A DNA stretch of 64,000 nucleotides, from positions 124,001 through 188,000 of the forward strand of contig JACSRE010000242.1 of NCBI GenBank assembly GCA_014879945.1, read 5' to 3'. Shown here piece by piece: positions 1 through 16,238 of the stretch. The stretch is from Myxococcus sp. Lineage in GTDB: Bacteria; Myxococcota; Myxococcia; Myxococcales; Myxococcaceae. A model generated the notes under the pieces. That model saw nothing but the letters and a program-made list of their open reading frames with translations, did no database searches and had not been told where the DNA came from. Positions within the stretch are counted from its first letter, which is position 1, and every line of letters begins with the position of its first letter. The position numbers and the translations under genes were made by a program.

Positions 1-163
1 CTCCGACCGCGCGGTGTCAGGGGCCCGGAGCCGCAGCTCGTGTGGCAACTGGACGGTCGGCACCACCGCCGACTACGGCACCAACCTCAACCAGCACGGG
101 TTCTTCACCGGGCAGGTGTACTGCAACGCCTCGAAACCGGTGGCCTGCTGCCAGAGCCGCTGA
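1..163 (+). CDS. C-terminal fragment of a secreted Cys-rich protein, possibly DUF1554/lectin-like (truncated by window edge)
   Basis: Frame 2..163 reads SDRAVSGARSRSSCGNWTVGTTADYGTNLNQHGFFTGQVYCNASKPVACCQSR*, a typical Cys-rich extracellular C-terminus; below the ORF-track length cut-off. Confidence 0.5.
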   Translation, partial: SDRAVSGARSRSSCGNWTVGTTADYGTNLNQHGFFTGQVYCNASKPVACCQSR

Positions 164-238
164 AGCCGTTGGTCCCCACTCGTCAGCCAGCACCGGCTGC
201 GCTATGGGCTCCTCGTCTTCTCGACTTCAAGGAGTCCC

Positions 239-1201
239 ATGCGCGTCATCGTCACCGGCAGCCTCGCTTACGACTACATCATGAACTTCCCGGGGAAGTT
301 CTCGGACCACATCCTCCCGGACAAGGTCCACATGCTGACGGTGAGCTTCCTGGTCGACTCCATGAAGCGCCTGCGCGGCGGCACCGCCGGCAACATCGCC
401 TACAACCTGGCCATGCTGGGCGCGAAGACCTCGATCGTCTCGGCCGCCGGCCAGGACTTCGTGGACTACCGCGAGTCGCTCGAGAAGATCGGCGTCGACA
501 CCCGGGGCGTGAAGCAGGTCGGCAACGAGTTCACCGCCAGCTGCTTCATCAACACCGACATGTCGAACAACCAGATCGTGGCGTTCTACCCGGGCGCGGT
601 GGTGCACGCGCGTGAGGTGACGCTCGAGTCGATCGGCCTGACGAAGGACGACTGGGCCCTCATCTCGCCCACCGATCCCGAGTCGATGATGCGCCACATG
701 CAGGAGTGCCGCCGCATCGGCGCGAAGTACATCTTCGACCCGGGCAAGCAGACGCCGCGCCTCGACAAGCAGCAGATCCTCTCGGGCCTCGACGGCTGCG
801 CCGCGCTCATCGGCAACGACTACGAGTTCGCCATGATGGCCAAGATGACCAACATGACGGAGCAGCAGCTGATCGACGCCGCGCCCCTCACCATCATGAC
901 CCGCGGCGAGCAGGGCAGCCGCATCTACCAGCGCGGCAAGCCGGTGCTCGAGGTGCCCATCGCGAAGGTGACGAACGTCGTCGACCCCACGGGCGCCGGC
1001 GATGCGTACCTGGCGGGCCTGGCCTTCGGCCTCTCGAAGAACCTGCCCCTCGCGGTCACCGGGCGGGTCGCGGCCCTCGCGGCCACCTACGCCATCGAGC
1101 TCAAGGGCTGCCAGGAGCACGCCTTCACCAGGCCGGCCTTCCTCTCGCGCTACGTCGAGTCGTTCGGCGCCTCGGCCGAGCTCGCCGCCGCCCTCGGCTG
1201 A
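239..1201 (+). CDS. PfkB-family carbohydrate/nucleoside kinase
   Basis: GGTAGN motif near the N-terminus and DPTGAGDAYLAG C-terminal PfkB signature; SD aaggag upstream of ATG 239. Confidence 0.9.
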   Translation: MRVIVTGSLAYDYIMNFPGKFSDHILPDKVHMLTVSFLVDSMKRLRGGTAGNIAYNLAMLGAKTSIVSAAGQDFVDYRESLEKIGVDTRGVKQVGNEFTASCFINTDMSNNQIVAFYPGAVVHAREVTLESIGLTKDDWALISPTDPESMMRHMQECRRIGAKYIFDPGKQTPRLDKQQILSGLDGCAALIGNDYEFAMMAKMTNMTEQQLIDAAPLTIMTRGEQGSRIYQRGKPVLEVPIAKVTNVVDPTGAGDAYLAGLAFGLSKNLPLAVTGRVAALAATYAIELKGCQEHAFTRPAFLSRYVESFGASAELAAALG

Positions 1202-1226
1202 CGCACCTTTCAGTACGTCGTCGCCC

Positions 1227-1258
1227 AACGCCCTCTCGCCTCGCTGCGTGAGGGCGTT
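1227..1258 (+). terminator. Hairpin terminator after the PfkB gene
   Basis: Perfect 9-bp inverted repeat AACGCCCTC (1227-1235) / GAGGGCGTT (1250-1258), extendable by one C-G pair, 26 nt after the stop, followed by GTGTTGTG. Confidence 0.6.
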
Positions 1259-1336
1259 GTGTTGTGCGTCGATCGCTTCCGCTACAGTCGCAAATCTTCA
1301 CTCGGCCACCCCTGTGGCCGACCGGGAGGAACTTCC

Positions 1337-8317
<6,981 letters not shown>

Positions 8318-8327
8318 GGCGGGGCGC

Positions 8328-8978
8328 TCAGTCGCTGGTCATGCGGTCGCTGAGCTCCTCCCACTCGGACTCGGTCCACCACTCGCGCTCGAGCCCCTCG
8401 CAGGTGGCGCCGAAGGCGGGGCACAGCACGCAGCCGTCACCGCGAATGATCTCGAGATCGTCGCCCGACGGGTAGCGGGCGACCAGCGCCTCACCTTCGG
8501 CCTTCGCGTCGAGCTCCTCGGGCGTGGGGGCGCGGCCCTCGAGCTCGCGAACGCCGTGCCGCGCGAGCCGGGCCTCGCCCTCGGGGAAGAGCACCGAGTT
8601 CTCGGCGTCGATGTGGTGCCCGAGCTGGCGGGTGTACCGAAGGCACACCTCGAGGAGCGCGGCCTCCTGGCCCCCCGCCACGAGCAGCCGCTCGAGCTCG
8701 GCCAGGCCCTTCGCCAGCGAGGCGTGATCGCCCACGATCACCGCGATGGGGCCACGCACGCGGGGCAGCCCCGCCTCGTTCACCAGCGCCTCGAAGAGCA
8801 CCTGCTCCTCTCGCGCGTGATGGAAGTCGTTCGCCCACCGCCGGAAGAAGCGCAAGAAGGCGTGCCCGTCGGTTGCCGGGGCCTCGCCTCGGCCGTGGCG
8901 CTGCGCCCAGGTGCGCAGGGCGCCCGCGGTGGCGTCGATGAGCGCGTGCTCGGCGGTCAACGCGACGATGAGCTCCAC
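8328..8978 (-). CDS. Hemerythrin HHE-domain protein with Cys-containing C-terminus
   Basis: H-rich helical pattern (EHALID, HHAREEQVLFEALV, GDHASL, HHIDAENSVLFPEGE) and CVLCPAFGATCEG tail. Confidence 0.8.
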   Translation of the reverse strand: MELIVALTAEHALIDATAGALRTWAQRHGRGEAPATDGHAFLRFFRRWANDFHHAREEQVLFEALVNEAGLPRVRGPIAVIVGDHASLAKGLAELERLLVAGGQEAALLEVCLRYTRQLGHHIDAENSVLFPEGEARLARHGVRELEGRAPTPEELDAKAEGEALVARYPSGDDLEIIRGDGCVLCPAFGATCEGLEREWWTESEWEELSDRMTSD

Positions 8979-8991
8979 CGGCGAACCTCCG

Positions 8992-10557
8992 CTAGGGCGA
9001 CGGGAGCAGGGGCAGCAGCGACTTGAGATCGGAGTCGGTGAAGTACACCCCCGCGCCCACGAAGAAGTCGCGCCCCGAGATCAGCTTGTTGGTGAGCGCG
9101 TCGCGGTTGGGCGCGTTGAGGGCGTCGTCGATGCCCACGTTCACGTAGACGTGCTCGAACGGCGTGAAGCGCACCGTGGCGCGCAGGCGCGGCAGCGTCA
9201 GGTGCTCGACCGAGAAGTTGAAGGCGTCAACCTTCACCACCAGCGCGTCTTCGAGCCACCGCGAATAGTAGAAGAACTTGATCGGCACGTTGAGATCGAG
9301 GCCGAGGCCGCCGGTGGACTCGATGATGCCCAGGCGCAGGGTGAGGAACGAGTACCGCTTGGCGAACTGGGCCGAGAACTTGAGCGTCTCTCTCGTGCGC
9401 AGCTGCTTCTGCACCGCGGGCTCGCCAGCGGCCGGGGGGTTGTTCTGAATGAGAATGGTCTCGACGCTGCCGCGCGGGTCGTCGACGGCCTCGATGAGGT
9501 AGTACTTGTCGGGCTTCGGCATCAGGCGCCCCGAGATGAAGATCTTCGCCGCGCCCTGGTTCACCAGGTAGTCGGTGCGCACGCCCAGCTCGAGCTCCAT
9601 GCCGGTCAGCCGCCCCGCGAAGTCAGAGACGTCTTCGAGGGTGTCTGACAGCTTCTGGCCGAGCCGCTCGTTCGAGACCAGGGCGCCGACCGGGCCCTTG
9701 CCCTCTTTGATGTTCTTCGAGATGTCTTCGACGTTGGCCAGGGTGCGATCGAGCTTGGCGAGCGTGTCTTTGACGCTGGCCACCCCGCCCTGCACCTCGC
9801 CCTCGTTCTCGCCCACCACCCGCTTCACCGTCGCCATCACGTCGCGCACGTCCTTCGAGATGGCGTCGATGTTGGCGACGATGTTCGAGATGTTGGCCTG
9901 CTCCTTGTTGGTCACCCGGCGCACGTCGCCCGAGATGTCTTCGATGTTGCCGAGGATCTGGTCGAGCCGGGCCGCTGAGTCGCGCACCGTCTTGTCCACC
10001 GCGGCGGCGAGGGTGGTGAGGTTGGCGACGATGGACTCGAGCGAGGCCTGGCCCTTGTCTCCGCCGAGCACGTTGCGCAGCGAGCGCGTCACCTGCTGCA
10101 CGTCCTGCGCGATCAGCTGCAGGCTGCCCATCACCGACTCCATGCCGGGCGCGTCCAGCACCGAGGTGATCTCTTCGCCGTTCTCGATGGGCGGAAAGTC
10201 TTCGGTGCCGGGCACCAGATCGATCATGTAGTCGCCCAGCAGCGACTCGGAGCGCTTGGTGAGCGAGGCGTTCTTCCGCACGCCGATCTCGCGCTTGATG
10301 CGGATCGTCACCTTGGCGCGCAGGCCGACGAGCTCGATGCTGATGATCTCTCCGACGGGAATGCCGGCGATCTGAACCCGCGACTTCTTGCCGAGGCCGC
10401 TGGCGTCCTTGAAGTAGGCGAAGACCTCGACGGCCTCGTCCTTCTCCATCCCGCCCTTCTTCGAGAAGGTGAGGAAGCCGAAAAGAATTCCGAGGGCCAC
10501 GATGACCAGCAGGCCGACGCGGAACGGGGTCAACACCTTCTTCACAGGGGCTCCCAC
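8992..10557 (-). CDS. MlaD/MCE-domain protein with long C-terminal extension
   Basis: N-terminal TM then VFAYFKDASGLGKKSRVQIAGIPVGEI MCE core; downstream of Mla-type ATPase and permease. Confidence 0.88.
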   Translation of the reverse strand: MGAPVKKVLTPFRVGLLVIVALGILFGFLTFSKKGGMEKDEAVEVFAYFKDASGLGKKSRVQIAGIPVGEIISIELVGLRAKVTIRIKREIGVRKNASLTKRSESLLGDYMIDLVPGTEDFPPIENGEEITSVLDAPGMESVMGSLQLIAQDVQQVTRSLRNVLGGDKGQASLESIVANLTTLAAAVDKTVRDSAARLDQILGNIEDISGDVRRVTNKEQANISNIVANIDAISKDVRDVMATVKRVVGENEGEVQGGVASVKDTLAKLDRTLANVEDISKNIKEGKGPVGALVSNERLGQKLSDTLEDVSDFAGRLTGMELELGVRTDYLVNQGAAKIFISGRLMPKPDKYYLIEAVDDPRGSVETILIQNNPPAAGEPAVQKQLRTRETLKFSAQFAKRYSFLTLRLGIIESTGGLGLDLNVPIKFFYYSRWLEDALVVKVDAFNFSVEHLTLPRLRATVRFTPFEHVYVNVGIDDALNAPNRDALTNKLISGRDFFVGAGVYFTDSDLKSLLPLLPSP

Positions 10558-10608
10558 CCTAGTCGAACGGACCCGGGAGTCAGCGCTTTGTTTGGCCCAG
10601 CGCCCACG

Positions 10609-11364
10609 TCAGTTCTTCCCGAACCACGTCGAGAGGAACAGCTTCACCGCCGGGTTCTCGGAGTGCCGCAGCTTCGACGGGTGCCCCTGATCGACGATGT
10701 GGCCCTGGTAGAGGAAGGCGATGTTGTCGGCCACCTTGAAGGCCGACGCGATGTCGTGGCTGATGACGACGCTGGTGACGCCGAGCTCCTTCTTGGCGTC
10801 GAGGATCATCTCATCGACGTAGTCGGTGGTGATCGGGTCGAGGCCGGTCGTCGGCTCGTCATAGAGCACGATCTTCGGCCCCAGCACGATCGCGCGCGCC
10901 AGGCCGACGCGCTTGCGCATGCCGCCCGAGAGATCGGCGGGGTACTTCTCTTCGACGTTCTTGAGCCCGACGATGGCGAGCTTCTCTTTCACCAGCGCGC
11001 GCACCTCGTCTTCGCTCAGGTCCTTGCGGTGCTCCCGCAGCGGGAACGAGACGTTCTCGAAGACCGTCATCGAGTCGAAGAGCGCCGCCGCCTGGAACAC
11101 CATGCCGAACTTGCGGCGCATGCGCTCCAGCCCCTGGGCGCCCAGCGGCACGATGTCTTCGCCGTCGACGATCACCCGGCCCTTGTCGGGCTTGAGCAGG
11201 CCGATCATGTGCTTCATCAGCACCGTCTTGCCGCTGCCCGAGCCGCCGAGAATGACCAGCGTGCTCCCCGCCGGCACATCGAGGGTGATGCCCGACAGGA
11301 CCTCGTGCGAGCCGAACGACTTGTAGAGGTCGATGATCTGGATGATCGGCGCGGCGGTCGACAT
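10609..11364 (-). CDS. Mla-type ABC transporter ATP-binding protein
   Basis: Walker A GGSGSGKT, signature LSGGMRKR, Walker B IVLYDEPTTGLD; start at ATG 11364 (ORF track over-extends). Confidence 0.92.
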   Translation of the reverse strand: MSTAAPIIQIIDLYKSFGSHEVLSGITLDVPAGSTLVILGGSGSGKTVLMKHMIGLLKPDKGRVIVDGEDIVPLGAQGLERMRRKFGMVFQAAALFDSMTVFENVSFPLREHRKDLSEDEVRALVKEKLAIVGLKNVEEKYPADLSGGMRKRVGLARAIVLGPKIVLYDEPTTGLDPITTDYVDEMILDAKKELGVTSVVISHDIASAFKVADNIAFLYQGHIVDQGHPSKLRHSENPAVKLFLSTWFGKN

Positions 11365-11378
11365 CGGTGGACTCAGAG

Positions 11379-12200
11379 CTAGTGGAGGATGACGCCGACG
11401 AAGTAGTCGAGCACGAAGATGCCGAGCGCCGACAGCACCATGGCCTCGGTGGTGGCCTGGCCGACGCCCTTGGCGCCGCCGCTGGCGTTGTAGCCCTTGA
11501 AGCACGAGACGAGCATCACGTAGAGCCCGAACACCGCGCCCTTGATGATGCCCTCGGCGATGTCTTCGGGGTCGAGCCACTGCTGGGTGCGCGAGATGAA
11601 GGTGCCCGCCGTCACGCCCTTCACCGCGACCGAGACGAAGTAGCCGCCGCCGACGCCCATCAGATCGAACACCATCACCAGCAGCGGCACCATGATGAGG
11701 CCGGCCAGCACCCGGGGCACCAGCAGGTACTGCACCGGGTTGACCGCCATCGTCTCGAGCGCGTCGACCTGCTCGGTCACCCGCATGGTGCCCAGCTCGG
11801 TGCACATGGCGCTGCCCGCCCGCATCGTCACCATCAGCGCGCTGAAGACCGGCGCCAGCTCACGGGTGATCGTCAGCGTCACCGTGGGCCCGACGAGGCT
11901 CTTGGCGTTGAACATCTCGAAGGCGCGCGCGCTCTGGTGCGCGAACACCATGCCCGAGAAGATGCCCGTCAGCGCGACGATCAGCACCGACCCCACGCCG
12001 ACGAAGTCGAGCTGGGCCAACAGGTTGCCGACCCGGAACGGCGGGCGCACGGCCCACCGCACGACCTCGGCCAGCAGCGTGGCGAGCCCTCCGATGTCTT
12101 CCACCGTCTTGGTCAGGGTGCCGCCCAGCGCCTCGACGGCCTGAACGAACGGGTTCGGTCGCTTGGGAGGAGGCTGAACCTGGGTGGTTTCCGTCGACAT
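11379..12200 (-). CDS. MlaE-family ABC transporter permease
   Basis: Typical MlaE sequence (ELGTMRVTEQVDALETMAVNPVQYLLVPRVLAGLIMVPLL). Confidence 0.92.
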   Translation of the reverse strand: MSTETTQVQPPPKRPNPFVQAVEALGGTLTKTVEDIGGLATLLAEVVRWAVRPPFRVGNLLAQLDFVGVGSVLIVALTGIFSGMVFAHQSARAFEMFNAKSLVGPTVTLTITRELAPVFSALMVTMRAGSAMCTELGTMRVTEQVDALETMAVNPVQYLLVPRVLAGLIMVPLLVMVFDLMGVGGGYFVSVAVKGVTAGTFISRTQQWLDPEDIAEGIIKGAVFGLYVMLVSCFKGYNASGGAKGVGQATTEAMVLSALGIFVLDYFVGVILH

Positions 12201-12301
12201 GAGGCGCGCGCACCATAGCCCGCCGCGCCGCTCGCCATCGGCAGATTCCGGTCGGTCAGGGGCCCTTGCGGGAGCCCGCGACCGTGGTACTTGCGCGCCC
12301 C

Positions 12302-12874
12302 ATGATTCTGCCGAACTCCATTCGTGTGGGAGGCGAAGTCGACGCCCACTGCAACAAGTGCGACATGAACCTGGCGCACACGATCCTCGCGATGGTGGGC
12401 ACGGCCATCAAGCGCGTGCAGTGCAACACCTGCAACTCGCAGCACATGTTTCGCGGGCAGCAGCCCCTGGCGGCCACCTCGTTGGCGGCCCCGCGAAAGG
12501 CGGCCTCGACCCCGCGCGCCGCCGCCTCCAGGGCCCCTCGCGCGCCGCGCTCCGAGGTGGTGGTCATCAGCTTCGACGAGCAGCTCAAGGGCAAGGATCT
12601 GACCCGCGCCCGGAAGTACTCGATCAAAGAGACCTTCAAGGTCGACGACGTGATCGACCACCCGACCTTCGGCTTCGGCATCGTCAGCGCCGTGCGCGTC
12701 GACAAGATCGACATCACCTTCAAGTCCGACGTGAAGACGCTCGCACACGGCAAGGGCGGCGGCGAGCAGAAGCCGGCCTTCACCCACCCCCAGGCGCCCG
12801 CTGGCGCCCTGGCCGACAAGCCGCCCGCCGAAGAGGCCCCTGCCACCACGCCCGAGCCGGCGCCCGAGGGCTGA
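12302..12874 (+). CDS. Uncharacterised zinc-ribbon protein with CarD/Tudor-like 'HPTFGFGIV' segment
   Basis: CNKC...CNTC pairs; VDDVIDHPTFGFGIVSAVRVDKIDITF resembles small beta-barrel domains of CarD/UvrD-tail type; ATG 12302. Confidence 0.65.
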   Translation: MILPNSIRVGGEVDAHCNKCDMNLAHTILAMVGTAIKRVQCNTCNSQHMFRGQQPLAATSLAAPRKAASTPRAAASRAPRAPRSEVVVISFDEQLKGKDLTRARKYSIKETFKVDDVIDHPTFGFGIVSAVRVDKIDITFKSDVKTLAHGKGGGEQKPAFTHPQAPAGALADKPPAEEAPATTPEPAPEG

Positions 12875-12880
12875 GCCCGC

Positions 12881-13582
12881 TCAGGGGGCCGCGGGGCGCA
12901 GCGCTCTGAGCCGCGCGAGGGTCGCCAGCAGATCGGCCGCGAGCGGCGCCTCGGCTCGAAACCCCATCGCCTCGATCTCGACCGACGCCGCGTGGAGCGG
13001 CGTTCGGCCCAGCACCACCGCGTCGCCCTGCCCTCCGAGATCCTTCTCGAGCAGCGGCTGCCGGCGCCCGTACTGGTGATCGACCAGCAGCGGGTGCCCC
13101 TTCGCCATCAGGTGCACGCGGAGCTGGTGTTGCCGCCCGGTGAGGGGCTCGCACTCCACGAGGCTGGCCTTCACGAACGTCTCGACCGGCCGAACCAGGG
13201 TGCGGCTCTCTTTGCCCATCAACCCCGCGGGGGCGACCTTCATCTTGCGCTGGCGGCCTTCGATGAGCGGCAGCTTGATGTCGAGCGGCCCGCGCACCAC
13301 GCCCTGCACCAACGCGAGGTAGCGCTTCTTCACCTGCCCGTGCTCGAAGGCCATCGACGCCCTCCGCGTCGACTCGAGGTCGAGGGCGAAGATGATCGCG
13401 CCCGAGGTGTCGCGATCGAGGCGGTGCACCACGAAGACGGGGCGCGCGAGCTGCGCGGCCAGGGCGTCACGCAGGCACTCACCCTCGTCCGGCCCCGAGG
13501 TGCCCGGGATCACCAGCATGCCGGGCGGCTTGGCGACGGCAATGAGGCCCGTCGCGCCCACCGGCGTGAGGACGTGCAGCAC
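12881..13582 (-). CDS. RluA-family RNA pseudouridine synthase
   Basis: VVHRLDRDTSGAIIFA catalytic motif; VECEPLTGRQHQLRVHL; GTG start 13582. Confidence 0.9.
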   Translation of the reverse strand: MLHVLTPVGATGLIAVAKPPGMLVIPGTSGPDEGECLRDALAAQLARPVFVVHRLDRDTSGAIIFALDLESTRRASMAFEHGQVKKRYLALVQGVVRGPLDIKLPLIEGRQRKMKVAPAGLMGKESRTLVRPVETFVKASLVECEPLTGRQHQLRVHLMAKGHPLLVDHQYGRRQPLLEKDLGGQGDAVVLGRTPLHAASVEIEAMGFRAEAPLAADLLATLARLRALRPAAP

Positions 13583-13584
13583 GG

Positions 13585-14925
13585 CTACCCGAGCTCGTCG
13601 GGCTTCACCACCGACACGCGGCCGTACTTCGCCACCTTCGGCGTCAGCTGCTGCGCGTTGCCGACCAGCACGATCACCCGCTCCTTGTCGAAGAGGTGGC
13701 TGGCCGCGGCGCGCGCGGCCTCCTTCGCGGTGACGGCGTTGATGCGATCGCGATACCGCGTGATCCAGTCGTCGGGCAGCCCGTAGTGCTGCACGTCGGC
13801 GATCGAGCCCGCGAGCGCCTCGTTGGTCTCGAGCCGCGCCGGGTAGAGCCCCGAGATGTACCGCTTCATGGTGTTGGCCTCGAGGCTGGTCGGGCCCTTC
13901 GCCCGCATCTTCTTCACCTCGGCGAGCGCGACGTCGATGAGGGTGTTGATGTTCTCGGTCTTGGTGAACGAGCCGACCATGAAGGTGCCCGCGTTGCTCA
14001 TCATGTCGAAGGAGCTGCTGGCGCCGTACGACAGGCCGCGCTTGACGCGGATCTCGCGAATCAGGCGAGAGGTGAAGCCGCCGCCCAGCACGGCGTTCAT
14101 CACCGTCAGCGGGAAGTGATCGGTGTGACCGCGCTTGACGCCCGCGGCGCCGATGCGCATCTGCACCTGCGTCTGCTCGGGCTTGTCGACGATGATCACC
14201 TCGCCCATGCGCTCGGGGCCGGCCCAGTCGGGCACCCGCGGGGCCAGCTGGGGCCCGCCGGTCCACTGGCCGAAGATGCGGTCGGCGACGGTGGTGATGC
14301 GATCGACGTTGATGTCACCGACGACGTACAGGTGCGCCAGCACGGGCCCGAGGCGGGTGCGGTGGAAGTTGACGAGATCGGCGCGCGAGAGCGCCTCGAC
14401 CGACGACTTCTGCCCCAGCGTCTCGTGCCCGTACGGGTGATCGCCCCACATCGCCCGCGCCCAGGCCCGCTCGGCCAGCGCGCCGGGGTCGTCGAGCTCG
14501 TTCTGGAGCTGCGCCAGGGTGCGCCGCCGGGCGAGCTCGAGCTCGGACTCGGGGAAGTCGGGCTCGAGCAGCAAGACGCCCATCAGCTCGAGCATCGGCT
14601 CGAGGTGCTTCGACGGGCAGCTCAGCGAGAGCACCACGTTCTCTTCGTTCGCGTAGCCGCCCAGGGCCGCGCCGACGAAGTCGATGGCCTCGCTCAGCTC
14701 ATCGGCCGTTCGCCCTCCCGCGCCTCGGCGCAGCAGCCGCGCCGCGAAGTTGGCGATGCCCGCGCGCCCGATGGGGTCCCACACGCTGCCGCCGCGCATC
14801 ACCAGGCGCACGGCCACCAGGGGCAGCGGGCCGCGTGGCACCAGGTGGAGCTGGAGGCCGTTGCGCAGCTTGCGCTTCTCGTGGGGCGGCAGCTGGAGCG
14901 GGCGGAGCTCGAGGGCGGCGCTCAT
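13585..14925 (-). CDS. M16-family peptidase-like protein lacking the HxxEH motif (non-catalytic subunit type)
   Basis: M16 fold sequence, but the catalytic position reads IANFAARLLRRGAGGRTADELSEAID; R/Y motif region GGGFTSRLIREIRVKRGLSYG. Confidence 0.88.
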   Translation of the reverse strand: MSAALELRPLQLPPHEKRKLRNGLQLHLVPRGPLPLVAVRLVMRGGSVWDPIGRAGIANFAARLLRRGAGGRTADELSEAIDFVGAALGGYANEENVVLSLSCPSKHLEPMLELMGVLLLEPDFPESELELARRRTLAQLQNELDDPGALAERAWARAMWGDHPYGHETLGQKSSVEALSRADLVNFHRTRLGPVLAHLYVVGDINVDRITTVADRIFGQWTGGPQLAPRVPDWAGPERMGEVIIVDKPEQTQVQMRIGAAGVKRGHTDHFPLTVMNAVLGGGFTSRLIREIRVKRGLSYGASSSFDMMSNAGTFMVGSFTKTENINTLIDVALAEVKKMRAKGPTSLEANTMKRYISGLYPARLETNEALAGSIADVQHYGLPDDWITRYRDRINAVTAKEAARAAASHLFDKERVIVLVGNAQQLTPKVAKYGRVSVVKPDELG

Positions 14926-16238
14926 GCCTCCACCCCATTGGTGGGGATGAGGGTGACGACGTTGCGGCGCTCGGCGCCCAGGTACTTCGCCACCACCCGC
15001 TTCACGTCGTCGGAGTTGATCCGCTCGTACGCGTTGGGCAGGGCCAGGCCCCGTCGCCAGTCGCCCAGCATCAGCTCATAGGTGCCCAGGGCGTGGGCGC
15101 GGCCGCTGTTGGTCGCCAGCTCACGCATCAGGGTGCCCGCGAGGTTGTTCTTGGCCTTCTCGAGCTCGCGCGCGTCGAGGCCGTCCTTCGCCAGCTTCTC
15201 GAGCTCGGCGTAGAGGGCCGCCTCGGCCTTCGCCGGGTCGCCTCCGGCTTTGAGCTCGAGCCCCACGGTGAAGGTCCCCGGGTCGAAGCGCCAGGTCCAG
15301 TCGACGCTCACGCCGACGGCCAGCTCCAGCTCGAACACCAGCTTCCGGTTCAGCCGGCTCGATTGCCCCACCGACAGCGCGTACTGCACCACGTCGAGGA
15401 CGAAGGTGTCGGGGTCGTCGCCCTTCGGCCCTCGCCAGGCGATCATCAGCGAGTGCGCCTGCGCCGGGTAGTGCACGTTGGCGCGGCGCTCACCCTTCTG
15501 CTCCGGCTCGGCGTCGAGCACCCCCGGCACCGGGGGGCCCGCCTTGATGTTGCCGTAGGCCTTCTTGATCATCGCCAGCGCCTGCTTCGGGTCGAAGTCT
15601 CCGGCCACGTAGATCGTCGCGTTGTTGGGCGCGTAGTAGGTGCGGAAGTAGTCGAGGCAGTCTTCGCGGCTGATGTTCTCGATGTCGCCCATCCACCCGA
15701 TCACCGGCCAGCGGTAGGGGTGGGCCTTGTAGACGAGCGCGCCGAGCTCCTCGTCCATCATGCCGGCGATCTCGTTGTCCACGCGCAGGCGCCGCTCCTC
15801 CATGACGACCTGGCGCTCGCTGGCCAGCATCTTCGGCGTCACCGCGAGGGAGCGCATGCGATCGCTCTCGAGATCGATCACCGTCTCGAGGGCCTCGGCC
15901 ATGAAGTCCTCGTAATAGACGGTCAGATCGTTCGAGGTGTACGCGTTGGAGCTGCCGCCGTTCGACTCGAGCACCTTGTCGAACATGCCGGGGCCGTACT
16001 TCTTCGCGCCGTTGAACATCATGTGCTCGAAGAGGTGGCTGATGCCGGTGATGCCCGGGCGCTCGTTGCGCGCGCCCACCTTGAAGAACGTGTAGTAGCT
16101 GCAGGTGGGCACGCCGGCGTTCGGGAGCAGCCGCACCCGCAGCCCGTTGGGCAACTTCGCTTCGATCACCGAGTCTGCGAGCGCGCCGAGCGCGGGTGGC
16201 AACTTGACGGGAGTGGAGCGGGCGCTGGCCTTCGGCAT
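14922..16238 (-). CDS. M16-family zinc metallopeptidase (catalytic)
   Basis: HLFEHMMFNGAKKYG zinc motif (HxxEH) plus downstream ERQVVMEERR; ATG 16238. Confidence 0.92.
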   Translation of the reverse strand: MPKASARSTPVKLPPALGALADSVIEAKLPNGLRVRLLPNAGVPTCSYYTFFKVGARNERPGITGISHLFEHMMFNGAKKYGPGMFDKVLESNGGSSNAYTSNDLTVYYEDFMAEALETVIDLESDRMRSLAVTPKMLASERQVVMEERRLRVDNEIAGMMDEELGALVYKAHPYRWPVIGWMGDIENISREDCLDYFRTYYAPNNATIYVAGDFDPKQALAMIKKAYGNIKAGPPVPGVLDAEPEQKGERRANVHYPAQAHSLMIAWRGPKGDDPDTFVLDVVQYALSVGQSSRLNRKLVFELELAVGVSVDWTWRFDPGTFTVGLELKAGGDPAKAEAALYAELEKLAKDGLDARELEKAKNNLAGTLMRELATNSGRAHALGTYELMLGDWRRGLALPNAYERINSDDVKRVVAKYLGAERRNVVTLIPTNGVEA

